Assembly: GCF_031127905.1 (NCBI RefSeq)
Contig: NZ_JARXIC010000013.1
Location: 1-64,000 of the forward strand
Direction of reading: 5' to 3'
DNA: 64,000 nucleotides
DNA from: Thalassobacterium sedimentorum
Lineage (GTDB): Bacteria; Verrucomicrobiota; Verrucomicrobiia; Opitutales; Coraliomargaritaceae
A program made the translations under genes and the position numbers. This document shows, one piece after another, positions 29,501 to 38,582 of the stretch (position 1 is the first letter of the stretch; each line of letters opens with the position of its first letter). Under the pieces are notes generated by a model. It was not told the DNA's origin. It was given only the letters and a program-made list of their open reading frames with translations, and did no database searches.

Positions 29501-30028
29501 TATAGCGCTTGGCGGCCTAGTGACCTGCGCTTGCGAGATGGGCATGCTGCGGTTTGGACTTGGTCGGTGTTGCGTAATTTACTTTATGATGGTGAGGCTG
29601 AAATGGCTCACTCTTGGCATTTTACAGGGCGCACATACGGTAGCGTGCAGTACGATTCAGTAGGTGTGGAACGTATCCGGCCATCCGGCGAACTCTTCCG
29701 TTTGATTAACAATCGCTTGCCGCAAGGAACGCGGCTAAGTGCTGTGAATTCAGATTTACCTAATCAGGTTGAAGGTTTTGCGGCGGTCACACCGGAAGAA
29801 TATGTATTCGCGTTGACCAACCGAAGCGACCGTGAGATCCCCGTAGAGGTCGAGCTACTAAACTTTGATCCGATCGGAGATCCCAGCCCCTTTTTTCGAG
29901 GCATGGAGATTTGGACGATTCAAGCAGAAGAGACCACATTCACCACGCACTTGCAACCAATGCCTGGGCAAACGCACACTGTCGTGATGCCTCCTTTCTC
30001 AATACGCTTTGTGTTTTTCGATAAATAG
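26510..30028 (+). CDS. Secreted glycine-rich / clan GH-A glycosidase chimera
   Basis: The 1172-residue protein starts with a hydrophobic export signal (about residues 8-31). A beta domain follows, then a very Gly-rich region with GGGGGGG blocks (about 140-405) of the kind seen in phage tail-fibre and surface adhesin glycine-rich domains. Next come an Ig-like stretch (about 420-500) and a carbohydrate-binding-like domain ending PDKTIVQINMSASS. The C-terminal TIM barrel (about 735-1080) has an acid/base Asn-Glu pair in ALYNEIGIG (Glu883) and a probable nucleophile Glu993 in VISEYSMNYS, the pattern of clan GH-A families such as GH39 or GH51. A C-terminal beta domain closes it. The substrate is unknown. 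A candidate LacI operator lies upstream. Confidence 0.75.
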   Translation: MNSIIRLSSYTAQVLCTFLIVWAFPMEVIAATSLITVDAPERVAAGETVRIEVAPTDDVFSDVLVSLGDQQRLFPRFIVAEQDASTNDMSAAILSIELPEDRSETLYLWVQMRGAGLETRCQGDVAQIDWIPAGRGAAGGLGGGGVGGTGAKGTFTGIDSGTTGYPHTGGGGGGGGMDVGAPYKRHAGYAGGSGLVIVRYPQNDARSLAKGGRVQHLDGYTIHTFYEDDVFETNGKLEVEVLVVGGGGGGGAGSGGGGGGGGVLQTELAVHSTSTPVVVGAGGGPGENGEPSHFGSIQALGGGAGGSRNHPGASGGSGGGGAGGHVEDSDFSGGQGTAGQGYAGGTGRYHPTHAEAGGGGGGAGAVGLDGDTRMGSFGGDGIRSAISGTVTYYGGGGGGGRRVRVDQDWKWVLASEIPADAAVAQVDCLVPAHISGELKQAVISTDPDFKPNADTDPYLIWNTNRSSVGVHPLRITAQDPVTGVSQDLWIEVEVYDPDAAAKDDGVQAGEVHYVDLSASANVPMLPDDPALHIVDAELRAQSSLDILDFRFPLQSEGAAFMAIAQGETQTEEEDDAEVPQGEDLLRVIPSMLPSELSVPVNISGEYIGFLHGVRGSAKLLDELFAYEIEYEDGEKILIPVREGERVAGHLMDYFIKDGVLVYSSLIDGASVNVFFTQWKNPRPDKTIVQINMSASSRMIAFLLGLALYEQDISEGISEASGGKAYVTANFAVHPREFKGGLFSMNAPEFGSSEEYFKLLADMKFPNIRMWNSMKPTREDYLRGFDVERDLKDEELRRNRPDFIRVLENFEEKYAGHKEQSVTPIFYTLIRKPYLWKDDGSLSGESTTDHPEIFDAVVDWYMDLLRHVYEHHGLPITHVALYNEIGIGRTQAVRMKQYQFYNALARRVKAAYPELLVGGMSECWPCHNVIGEFLEECGEVTEFISWQMYPTGDAATPFAELMDRTDRYAMFTRRIQDVNRAVMPDRILPQVISEYSMNYSAWRPSDLRLRDGHAAVWTWSVLRNLLYDGEAEMAHSWHFTGRTYGSVQYDSVGVERIRPSGELFRLINNRLPQGTRLSAVNSDLPNQVEGFAAVTPEEYVFALTNRSDREIPVEVELLNFDPIGDPSPFFRGMEIWTIQAEETTFTTHLQPMPGQTHTVVMPPFSIRFVFFDK

Positions 30029-30493
30029 AATCGGCTGAGCAGGTGGGGCTGCGGGGCTGTGCTTTAGATTGTTGGCAGACCAGTAGTGACGAACCTACAA
30101 GTATTCTGTGTGAACTTAGTCTCATGTGGTCAGGCGTGCCCGCCGAGCGCGCCGTTGGCCAACTGAGGTCAACGTCAAGAGGGGGCACGTAGTGAGGCAC
30201 GAACGAAGTTAACCACTCTCGTCTGGATATACGCTCGGTCAGTCCCAATGCGCTCGATCTGTCCTGCCTCCTCAGTATTCATTTCTTGGATTAATTTTGA
30301 TAGGTTAATGATGGTTAGAATGTCGATTCCTTCAATTATCTTCTCTGGGATTTTTAAACCGCGGAGTTCGCCGAGGGCGCTGAGTCGTTGGGGAGATTCT
30401 TTCCTCTGTGCTCTCTGCGGTTAAAACCGCGTATGATTGGCTTCTTTTCTTCTGTATATCAGCCTTAATAATTCCAACTGTTGTAAATCGGGA
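30029..30493. other. Gene-free stretch after the glycosidase chimera
   Basis: No credible gene is found in these 465 bases. They separate two convergently oriented transcription units. The right part contains an imperfect palindrome (30351-30426). The left part is GC-rich with many short repeated words (GGGGCTGCGGGGCTG) and could be remnant sequence, but no homologous protein is recognisable in any frame. Confidence 0.5.
30351..30426. repeat. REP-like imperfect palindrome
   Basis: The left arm TTTTTAAACCGCGGAG with GAGGGCGCTGAG and the right arm CTCTGTGCTCTCTGCGG with TTAAAA are imperfect inverted copies around a centre near 30392. Similar 'AACCGC(A/G)GAG ... CTCTGCGGTT' palindromes are, from my general familiarity, scattered through intergenic DNA of several environmental phyla. 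Only one copy is visible here, lying between convergent genes. Confidence 0.5.
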
Positions 30494-31198
30494 TTACTGC
30501 GCTTGCTTTGGTGGTTGTTTGCTGTCTCGCAAGATTAGCATTTCAACTGGACCAGCTTCTTTGGCATCACGACTGCGTGCATTACGCATAATCACGATTG
30601 TACGTAGATTCGCCTGAGTTGGTAGCGGCCGTGTTGAAAATAACTGCCACTCGTTGGCGACCTCTGCGGTCGCGGCTCGTAGCATTACGTAACGAGCGCC
30701 TGCTGGAGCGAGGTGGGCATACGTATCTCGCGTAGACATCATCACGGGTTCATCGCCTAGATCAAGAGCGACTGGATAGCTCGATAGATTATGAAAGCGA
30801 ATGGTGCCGAGCGGCGTGTAGTCAAATGAGTGGTTGAACCAGACAGCTTTTAAGCTGTTGTCTTCCAGGCGACGAATGAGAAGAATCGCTTCTTCCATGC
30901 CCTCAGGGACCTCTGTTTGGAGCTGGGGGACTCGTTGAGCACCTGCTTCGGTTTCAATTATGCGATAGAACTCCAGCACTGCGGAACCTTTGTAGTTATA
31001 GGTGCGTGACAGTAGATTTTCCCGGGCAATCACGGAAATTGTTTCGCCCTGATTGGTGTAGTTTAGGTCTTCAATACTTTCGCTCCAACTAAGTAGGCGG
31101 AATTCAATCGCTTTGAGCTCTGGAATGGCTGCGAAAAAAGACAAAAAAAGAGCAATAGTTAGAGGGCGAAGGGATTTGATGATAGATTTAAACTTCAT
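30494..31198 (-). CDS. Exported protein coupled to the prepilin-like gene
   Basis: The 234-residue product has a signal peptide (MKFKSIIKSLRPLTIALFLSFFAAIPELKA) and a single beta-rich domain with no recognised family. It contains IRFHNLSSYPVALDLGDEP and a C-terminal QANLRTIVIMRNAR followed by a Lys/Gln/Pro tail. Its start overlaps the end of the 1059-residue prepilin-like gene by 11 bases, so both are translated together and probably work together in the periplasm or at the surface. The longer frame from 31285 lies inside the upstream gene and is not used. Confidence 0.7.
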   Translation of the reverse strand: MKFKSIIKSLRPLTIALFLSFFAAIPELKAIEFRLLSWSESIEDLNYTNQGETISVIARENLLSRTYNYKGSAVLEFYRIIETEAGAQRVPQLQTEVPEGMEEAILLIRRLEDNSLKAVWFNHSFDYTPLGTIRFHNLSSYPVALDLGDEPVMMSTRDTYAHLAPAGARYVMLRAATAEVANEWQLFSTRPLPTQANLRTIVIMRNARSRDAKEAGPVEMLILRDSKQPPKQAQ

Positions 31199-34100
31199 TT
31201 TCGGTAAGCCAGCGGATGGAGAGAATGCGAAAATTGCGACCGAACCGCTCGTTGTTGGATCCGGAGGTCGGTAAAGCTGATGCATCTAGGCTTTGATCTA
31301 TATAGTCGGAGGTACGTTGAACGATCGCCTCACACCATGCTCGACCTTCAACGTTGCCAGTGGTGGGATTCGTGGCATCTCCATAGGTGCGGATCAGAAA
31401 AGTATCGGAGCGCGCAGTTAGCACTGGTCCTAGCGCGGACAGCATGTCAGCTTGTGTCAGATAGCTTGGAGCAAAGGCGAAGCGGGACGCTGCTGGCAGT
31501 TCTGCATTCTCGCCACCTTGTAGCTGTGGGAGGAAGTAGTTATCCTCTCCCCACATATAGCTACTGACACCAGCTAGATTGCCGGTTGGAAAGTCTGAGA
31601 GTGCGTTGATGCCCGTGGTGCCGGTGGCAGGATTGGAACTTTGCTGATCGATCGCAGCTTGAAGTGGACCTTTGAAGCCGTGTTCGCCGTCCACTAGGCG
31701 ACGGTTGACGAAGTCAGCTAGAGATAGAAAAGGTCCACGTTCTCGAATTTCTTCGACCATTCTTTGAGCCAGATCTTCGATTTGCTCTTCCGTGAGTTGG
31801 CGATAGCTAGCATCCCAAGTGGTTTCTGTGTCATACTGAGGTAGTGCATAACGGGAAAAAGGGGAGTCCAATAGGGAGTTACTAACTTGGCGTTCAACTG
31901 GATCGTAGGCGAGTCCGTTGAGGCTGGCGAAGAGCGCACGCCATGCGTTTTCCGAAGTAGAGTTAATGTTGAAGCCACCTCGAATCGTTAATTTTTCTGC
32001 GGCTGTGTTGTATGCGCCTGTACCAATGAGATCTGTGAGTGTTGTGTTTTGTTCGATAGCAAGTCTACTGTTGGGAGCTTGATAGCCTGCATCGAGTTCT
32101 GCTTGAGTCAGATTGGACGGCAGGGTAGAGAAGAAATATCTGTCCCAAAGTTGCTCGTTGAGCAAGTATGCGATGTCGTAAGTGCGGTCGATCCCCGCAC
32201 CATAATTCATTTGTGTATCGCTGGTCGCATCGAGTGCGATGCGTATCGGTGCCAACGAATTGCCGACGGGGTAGGTCGGGTAGCCGCTAATGAGCGATAA
32301 ATTTGCATGTTGTAATTGAGCGATGGAAAACAAGGGAACTCCCGATGGTTGAAACTCGGCAAGTACCGTGTCCTGAGCCTTACCTGATGGCGAGTTGATC
32401 AATTCGCCAGTGGATGCTCGCCAATAGGAGCTATTGGCATTAGGAGCGACTGGTGTTGTCAAAGTTGCCGGAGAATCATTTGCGTAGTAGGCTGGGTTTT
32501 CTGAGTCACGACCAAAACGCTTGGATTCGGGGGCACGGAAATTACTTTGACTCACCCAGGCCATTCGGGCATTGCTCGCTCCTCCGCGCATCGCGATTTC
32601 AAGAAAAATATTGTAATGGGTTCCCGAGGCTTCTTGGCCTGCGGCGACTAAGGTGTCTTGACTACCGCTAGTCGCACTGTAACCGACGGCATCCACTATA
32701 TGAAGCGCGTCGTCACCGAAGGTGAAACCTTCAGCGTTATCCGGGACAGAGGGTTTTAGGCGGAGGGCGGCATTGAGTCGACCACTGTTGCCGAGAAAGT
32801 TCCAAGTCACGGTGGCTGGTTGCAAATCCCCTCCGTCTTCTGTGAAATGAATACTGGCCCCACTGCCTACTGCCGGGGTCATCGCGACAGAGTTGATACC
32901 GGGAGTGCTGTCAGCCGTCATGATGTTTTCGCCATGTGTATATTCATTATTGTGTTCGGTGTCGCTTAGGCTGAAGAGGAGACTCGCGCCAGGGGGAATT
33001 TCGGGTGCTTCAAGAGTGAAGCTAAATGCGCGGGAGGGGGCTGAGGAATTGTCGAGTACTGCTTTATTGAGATACAGAGTTGTTTTAGTGTTACCATCGA
33101 CTTCAAAATTGATGGCGCGGTTAGTTGGGTTGGAGACCCCCATACCACATTCATAGGTGGCGGCTGCAATGGGTACATTGTACGGATTCCAGATGACTAC
33201 TTCCGGAAAGAGCCTAACTTGTAAGCTCATATCTTGTCCCGAACACGACAGGTTAAAGCCCAGATTCGCGTAAGTAATGACTGGATACAGCCCATGTTCG
33301 GTTTCCGATTGATTTCGGGCTGCGAGTGCAATGCTGCCGTTTTCTCGAATGCTATTGTAGGAACGGATCAAGCCCCAGCGCGGCAGCCCCTCTTCGTCGT
33401 TGCCGATTGGTGAGATTATGAAGTCCTCGTCGTCAGGGCCGACTGAATTGGGTGCGCTATTTAGCCATGCGGATAAATCTTTCTTTAGTCCGCCTTGTGC
33501 AGTATCAACTAGTAAGCTCTCGGAACTAACAGTGACATCGTGGAAGCGACTACGTAGTGTATTTGTTAATACTGTATTAACGTCAGTTGTAGCTAAAGGG
33601 AGTTGAGCAGGGCTGACTACATTGTTTAGTTCAGAGTTATTCGCTGGGTAGTGGCTTCCTAAGAGAGTATTCTCGGCGTCTTCGATCAGTTCTCCTCCGC
33701 TACGCTGAGCGGCTAGAAAACTATAGATACGTTCATTATCAGGTCGGATTTCTGCTGGGTCGACTAGCGCGAGATGTGCTTTGGCACCTTCATCGCCGGT
33801 CCACCAGGCATAGTGTCCAGAAGCTGTTCCATTTCTATTGAGCACCGACTGCTTTGGAAGTTTGATCTGTTTGTCAGTGTTATCTACACTGCCATCGCCG
33901 ACTAACCAAACGCTGGAGGAGGTGACTCCGGTAGGCTCAGCGATTGTAGTGGAAGGGGTGAGGTCTATTCCGTTCTCGTTACCGCTCACCAACCAAGTCA
34001 GCAAGGCCGGGCTGCGGATGTTGGAGCCTGGGGCTTGGCGCCATACGCCGGTCCAATGTGAATGGTTGTCTGAATTGGGATTAGACGCTTCATTGATGTC

Positions 34101-34367
34101 TGAAGGTGCAGTGATTCTTTGATCGGGACCTACATGTTGTTGTAGCTGCCCGACTGCCATCTTTAATGCCAACAGTGCATTGCTCCGAGCTTCGAGCTGC
34201 TTTTGAGAGCTTGAGGCTCTTTGAGTTTCAACACTCACCAATGCACTTAGACCGACAATCAGAAGAATGATGAAAGACATCAGTAGCAGCGAGGTCACCA
34301 GCGCGAATCCGGTGTTTGCTATGGGTTTTTGATGGCATGGACGTGAATATGTGGTGTGTGAGGGCAT
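31188..34367 (-). CDS. Large prepilin-like protein, Verru_Chthon cassette A type
   Basis: The 1059-residue protein starts with a type IV prepilin-type signal: a short basic leader ending NTG, then FALVTSLLLMSFIILLIVGLS (about residues 21-41) and SVETQRASSS. The probable peptidase cut is after Gly20, and position +5 is Thr rather than the usual Glu. The rest is a long soluble surface domain. The C-terminus (FLIRTYGDA, GRAWCEAIVQRT, FGRNFRILSIRWLTENEV) resembles Verru_Chthon cassette protein A, known from Verrucomicrobia. The other small pilin-like cassette members are not seen. It follows a frameshifted glycosidase gene by 11 bases and overlaps a secreted partner gene. It may assemble with a type II secretion or pilus machine such as the ATPase at 61202. 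Confidence 0.75.
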   Translation of the reverse strand: MPSHTTYSRPCHQKPIANTGFALVTSLLLMSFIILLIVGLSALVSVETQRASSSQKQLEARSNALLALKMAVGQLQQHVGPDQRITAPSDINEASNPNSDNHSHWTGVWRQAPGSNIRSPALLTWLVSGNENGIDLTPSTTIAEPTGVTSSSVWLVGDGSVDNTDKQIKLPKQSVLNRNGTASGHYAWWTGDEGAKAHLALVDPAEIRPDNERIYSFLAAQRSGGELIEDAENTLLGSHYPANNSELNNVVSPAQLPLATTDVNTVLTNTLRSRFHDVTVSSESLLVDTAQGGLKKDLSAWLNSAPNSVGPDDEDFIISPIGNDEEGLPRWGLIRSYNSIRENGSIALAARNQSETEHGLYPVITYANLGFNLSCSGQDMSLQVRLFPEVVIWNPYNVPIAAATYECGMGVSNPTNRAINFEVDGNTKTTLYLNKAVLDNSSAPSRAFSFTLEAPEIPPGASLLFSLSDTEHNNEYTHGENIMTADSTPGINSVAMTPAVGSGASIHFTEDGGDLQPATVTWNFLGNSGRLNAALRLKPSVPDNAEGFTFGDDALHIVDAVGYSATSGSQDTLVAAGQEASGTHYNIFLEIAMRGGASNARMAWVSQSNFRAPESKRFGRDSENPAYYANDSPATLTTPVAPNANSSYWRASTGELINSPSGKAQDTVLAEFQPSGVPLFSIAQLQHANLSLISGYPTYPVGNSLAPIRIALDATSDTQMNYGAGIDRTYDIAYLLNEQLWDRYFFSTLPSNLTQAELDAGYQAPNSRLAIEQNTTLTDLIGTGAYNTAAEKLTIRGGFNINSTSENAWRALFASLNGLAYDPVERQVSNSLLDSPFSRYALPQYDTETTWDASYRQLTEEQIEDLAQRMVEEIRERGPFLSLADFVNRRLVDGEHGFKGPLQAAIDQQSSNPATGTTGINALSDFPTGNLAGVSSYMWGEDNYFLPQLQGGENAELPAASRFAFAPSYLTQADMLSALGPVLTARSDTFLIRTYGDATNPTTGNVEGRAWCEAIVQRTSDYIDQSLDASALPTSGSNNERFGRNFRILSIRWLTENEV

Positions 34368-34378
34368 TGAGGCATTTA

Positions 34379-36257
34379 TTAGGGATTATATTTAGCTGCT
34401 TGCCAGAAAAAGCGCACACTGTCGACTGGTAGATCGAAGGTATGGGAGAATGGAGCTATGGGTCCACTCTGATGTAATCCATCTGCATCAATTGTGGCCG
34501 AATACCAAGTTGAAGGGGTATCAGAATTTGCTTTGAGCGTGATCATTTGTTCGATACCGCTACGGTTGACGAGTGCGAAGCTTTGAGTGCCATCGGGGCG
34601 GTTCACCGCGAAGGGGACGACTGCGTCAGGATTATTTGACTGCGCTGCTACCTGATCACCTTGAAAGTATTCATTCAGATAATGGTAAACGTGTGCGCCT
34701 GGCCGAAGATTGCCTTCACGGTCGGCTTTACCGTAGGTCGGCTCTGTATCATTCCAAGCATTGGCTGCAGTTATGCCTGATACGCGAGACAAATGAATTA
34801 GCAGCAGTGCATCAAAGACCGCTCCTTTATGATTCCTCATACGAGGTTCTGGGATACGCCAATTGTAGCAAATGTTGTATTCATTCAGATGCACACCGAA
34901 GGTGCGATCGCCCATCACCTGCTGGAGTTGATCAGCAAGGTCTCTGGACTGTTCTGCGATGATGGCAGCTTTATCATAAATCACTTGATCGCTTTCACTA
35001 TTATTGCCGGATGCATAGGCATGAAATGAGAAGAAATCGAGATTATCTTTCGCATGCTCCGCGAACTCAATTAGTGGGGCGATCGGAAGTGGACTGCATG
35101 CCGCTGGCCCACCAATTTTAATACTTGGGTCGACTCGACGCATTGCATTGGCGGCGCGATTGTATAGGTCGGCTAGGGCTTGTGGGTCTGGGGCATTGTT
35201 AGCCTTGGGAGCTCGCCAATAGGCAAAATCACGCTCATTGGTAACTTCCCAATATTCAACATCTTGCTTTAGCTCAATATTGACGTATCGAACGAGATCT
35301 GCGCAAAAGTCTGCAAAATCATCGATACGATGTTTGTCTAAGCGTCCATCTTCATCTGCATCGAAGCTATCTGGCCAGCGATAGATGTTGATCATGAGTT
35401 TACAGTTTTCAGGTAGTTGAGCAGTCATGATCGATTCTTTAACCTTCTGGTAATTCCATCCATCCTTCGTGTCATTGACCCAAATTTTGTTTTGGCCAGA
35501 ACTGTGTAGGCGCAGTAATCTGGGTTGCAGATATTCAATCAAGGCAGGCCATTCGGGACCGTCGATACGATCTTTAATGACCATTGCCGAAGTATTGATT
35601 GAATAAAGATCCTCATGTATTGGACCCCACGATGTTTGCCAGTCAATGGATATTTCGGATTCAGCTGCTAGGTTTCTATCATTGGAATCTGAAGAAGTTA
35701 ATTGGACAGTTGCATTGGCTGCATCCGGGGCATCGAACTGACGACGTGATGTGTTGTTACTCGAGCTGGGTTCCCAATTCAAATCAGCAGTGACAACCAC
35801 AGCGTCGATACCGCCTTTGCGGGGAGTGCTGGGTGGGCGTGATGAATATGATACGATTGCCGAGTTCATCACGTTGGAATGTGCCGACCTTGCGCCAGGA
35901 GAAACTATTAGGATGTTTGTTCCAGTTCCAATCATCTTGTATCCACTTATTATGGATCATTGTTTTCATCTGCAAAGCAGCTTGACGATAGTGTACCCAG
36001 ACGTTGAATTCCTCGCCTTCTTCTGGAATGTTGGCCGTTGCGAATGGTTTGTAGTCGAGGGCAGGGCTTGCGTAATATCCACTGATGGCAGTCGGGTCTT
36101 TAATCAGGTCAGCTTTGACGTTTTGGGCGACATCGACTCCTGTTAAGACTGTCATGCGAGACGAGGATTCGGGTAGCTGAGCCGCAATAAGTGCCTGCTG
36201 GGATATAGCTAGAATACACGTGAGCAACGATAAGGTTTTCATTGATACTAGTTTCAT
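34379..36257 (-). pseudogene. Secreted clan GH-A glycosidase split by a frameshift
   Basis: Two overlapping frames together make one protein of about 625 residues. The 5' frame (36257 to about 35835) encodes a signal peptide (MKTLSLLTCILAISQQALIAA) and the first part of a beta domain ending in ELGNRIIFITPT. The 3' frame (from about 35835 to 34379) continues with TPRKGGIDAVVVTADLNWEP and the TIM barrel. Removing one G from the GGGTGGG run near 35831-35837 joins them smoothly. The barrel shows an acid/base Glu in WEVTNERDFAYW and a nucleophile candidate in GVHLNEYNICY, as in GH39-like enzymes. It may be a true disruption, a sequencing error or a phase-variable site. Confidence 0.7.
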
Positions 36258-36377
36258 AGAAAGATGATAAGACGGCGGATTGTTCTTAATGTATAAATAC
36301 GATTACATTGACGTAGTTTTTTGGAGACAGAGGAAACTCCTGACGGATGATTAGCACTCTTGAAGAGGAAATGCTTC

Positions 36378-37607
36378 TCAGAGTGGAGGTTCGATTTCTA
36401 CCAAGCTTGAATACCGATTTGGTAGGGTATTAGATAACACACGTGTGCCGTCATGATTGAATACCGGGTGGTGGCAAATGCGTTGTGGATTGCGGCCTGC
36501 TGGCTCAACATCACCGATGAACTTAGGCAATGCAATACGCTCGATAATCTCTCCCGTCTGCTTCGAAATGAAAACCACGTTCCCGCCTGAAGGCGTGCAC
36601 TCATCCGTGACAATTAAGTCGGAGTTTCGGGGGCTCGTTGACGGATGCCCACCGCTCTGATGGTCACTAATTTTGCGATAGCCAGTGCCGTCATATAAAA
36701 CCTCTGCCAAACATAGCTTGTTTGGGTCATCGGGGGAGGGGCCATAGCCGATTAAGTGCTTGTTGTCGGCCTGCCACCCCCAGTGCACACCTCGGCGCTC
36801 AAAACTTAAATCCACTGCGAGTTGCAAATCCTCAAGGTCTCGGTTGGCCGTAAAGATTGAGGTGATTTTAGGCTCGTTCCTCTCCGACACCACACAATGG
36901 TTACCAAAGAAAAATAATAAGCGATCTCCAGCTCGATTCCAACGCACGCAATAGGTCATCAGTGTTAAGCCCTCATGCGATCCCAGACGTTCCTTGATCG
37001 CTTCGTCTGCTTGTAAGATGCGTTCGCGTTGTGGATGCTGATCTAAGATTTGCTGCGTGCTGAGTTTGAGTTTGTTGTGTTCTGGATGTTCAAAGGAGAG
37101 CTGAGAAATGCCATGTTTCGTTCTATTTTGAAAGGGGATTGGGGCACGTTCCGGCTGATATCGATTGCTGCCATAACCGGCGGCATATAGCATACCATGA
37201 CTACAGGATAAGGCAGGTTCACCCAGCGGAGGCATTCCTTCGATATCACCATCAATTACGACGTGTTTGCCTGTTTGGAGGTGTATACGTGTACTTTGTG
37301 GCTTTTGTTGAGAGCCACTCTGAAAGTAAATTTGTTGGCCGTCCCGAGACCAGCTCTGCCAAAGTCCAGTGTGCCAAAAACTGGGGGATGTCGGGATGTT
37401 TCCAAAGCGATTTAAAATTGCTCCATTTGAATCGAGTACAAACACTTCTGCTTTATCTTTGTCTAAATCAGCTCCCGCAATTAATAGGCGTCCAGATCCA
37501 TCGGGTGCATAAGGGCATAGTGTGTAATAACTATGTAGGCACCATCTGTTGGGAATGCCTAATTCCTGAATTTTTTTGTTTTCGATCGTTTGCATTATGT
37601 GTTGCAT
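36378..37607 (-). CDS. Oligogalacturonate-lyase-like beta-propeller protein
   Basis: The 409-residue product is built from about seven short blades with TolB/WD-like words (YAPDGSGRLLIAG, WSRDGQQIYFQSG, VRWNRAGDRLLFFFG, HHPVFNHDGTRVL). No signal peptide is seen, so it is cytoplasmic. The ending HHPVFNHDGTRVLSNTLP and the STSPRNSDLIVTDE block resemble polysaccharide lyase family 22 (oligogalacturonate lyase), in which histidines and a metal form the active site. I cannot confirm all catalytic residues. A palindrome at 37625 lies just upstream of the start. A second ATG 12 bases in is an equally possible start. Confidence 0.6.
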   Translation of the reverse strand: MQHIMQTIENKKIQELGIPNRWCLHSYYTLCPYAPDGSGRLLIAGADLDKDKAEVFVLDSNGAILNRFGNIPTSPSFWHTGLWQSWSRDGQQIYFQSGSQQKPQSTRIHLQTGKHVVIDGDIEGMPPLGEPALSCSHGMLYAAGYGSNRYQPERAPIPFQNRTKHGISQLSFEHPEHNKLKLSTQQILDQHPQRERILQADEAIKERLGSHEGLTLMTYCVRWNRAGDRLLFFFGNHCVVSERNEPKITSIFTANRDLEDLQLAVDLSFERRGVHWGWQADNKHLIGYGPSPDDPNKLCLAEVLYDGTGYRKISDHQSGGHPSTSPRNSDLIVTDECTPSGGNVVFISKQTGEIIERIALPKFIGDVEPAGRNPQRICHHPVFNHDGTRVLSNTLPNRYSSLVEIEPPL

Positions 37608-37613
37608 AATTTA

Positions 37614-37638
37614 GTCTACAATGCGTCTACACGTAGAC
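37614..37638. promoter_or_regulatory. Candidate operator upstream of the lyase-like gene
   Basis: GTCTAC-AC-GTAGAC (37625-37638) is a perfect 6-bp inverted repeat with a 2-base centre, and a third GTCTAC lies at 37614-37619. The group sits immediately upstream of the minus-strand gene starting at 37607. A sugar-responsive regulator is the likely binder; which one is unknown. Confidence 0.45.
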
Positions 37639-37766
37639 CTTTGCGCCTTCACGGGGACGCCGTGTTACTATGGCTTCCTGTCGCATGCCTCCTTGCAGAA
37701 GTGTGCGATTGAACCGGGTTGATGATTCTACCAGCAGGCGTTTGGCCGACCGATGATTTTATGAGC

Positions 37767-38480
37767 TTATCTCTTTGCTCTACGACGAAGCAACATGCTT
37801 GAAAGGCACAGGCTACCCGCGAACAAGGCGAAACTGGATGGCTCGGGAATCAGTGAAAGCGTTGCGTTGTTTTCAACAAATATATAGAGGTCGGCAGCGC
37901 CATTCTCATTGTTGCCGAGAATCGCACTGGTACCGTCGCCATCAGTTGCATTTGGAATTTTGAGAATGAAGCCGACTCTATCTGTAGTCGCACTTTTGAC
38001 TATGTTTGTCACATCAAAAGTCACGATCGTGCCATCGCCCGCGGTGCTCATATCAATTGTACCCAATAGGCTGTTATTTTGGTAGTCACTGGATGATGTG
38101 CCCGAGTCTGGGGTGTCTAATGATAGAAAATCCAAGCTTGGGAAAACTGTATTGGCATCGCCTAGTAGGCTATCGACTTCGACTTGAAAGATAATAGAAG
38201 TGGCATCACTGATTTCTGTAGAGAAACTGGTAATGTCGAATCGCCATGCAGTTGAAAAAACAGTTTTGTTGTTACTACTGTCACCAACATACATTGGCGG
38301 ATCGAAGGTAAGAAAATTGCCTGATCCATTCTCATTGTCGTCGGTGATTCGGGCATCTGATAGCAGTGGTATTACTGTGTTTGCGCTCAAGGCTGATAAG
38401 CTGCTGAGCATCGCAAAACCGAGTAAACCGGCATGAGCTAGTGAGAATTTTAGGGGGGAATACGAGGTGTGTAATTTCAT
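37767..38480 (-). CDS. PEP-CTERM exported protein (DNRLRE-like)
   Basis: The 237-residue protein has a signal peptide (about residues 1-32, ending LSALSA) and a beta domain with DARITDDNENG and VFSTAWRFDITSF, which resembles DNRLRE-type domains of secreted polysaccharide-associated proteins. The C-terminal exosortase signal is IPEPSSFALFAGSLCLSSMLLRRR. The ATG at 38480 is chosen over the upstream in-frame start at 38522 because it begins the signal peptide. It is divergent from the second LacI-type gene at 38603, which suggests joint control. Confidence 0.78.
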   Translation of the reverse strand: MKLHTSYSPLKFSLAHAGLLGFAMLSSLSALSANTVIPLLSDARITDDNENGSGNFLTFDPPMYVGDSSNNKTVFSTAWRFDITSFSTEISDATSIIFQVEVDSLLGDANTVFPSLDFLSLDTPDSGTSSSDYQNNSLLGTIDMSTAGDGTIVTFDVTNIVKSATTDRVGFILKIPNATDGDGTSAILGNNENGAADLYIFVENNATLSLIPEPSSFALFAGSLCLSSMLLRRRAKR

Positions 38481-38582
38481 AGCAGATCGCAGATTTAGAT
38501 TGGGGTTGTGGGTCTTTGACACTCATGATAAGTGCAATAGTTAATACTTCATAAACTTATACGCTTGAGTCGAACGGTATTG

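Noticed and set aside
30408-30617. Short plus-strand frame after the palindrome
   Set aside because: It runs into the end of the exported-protein gene on the other strand and has no family resemblance.
37681-37710. Possible third copy of the 16-bp operator (AGTGTGCGA)
   Set aside because: Only nine bases match, the other half-site is absent, and no start codon of a likely target is in the right place.
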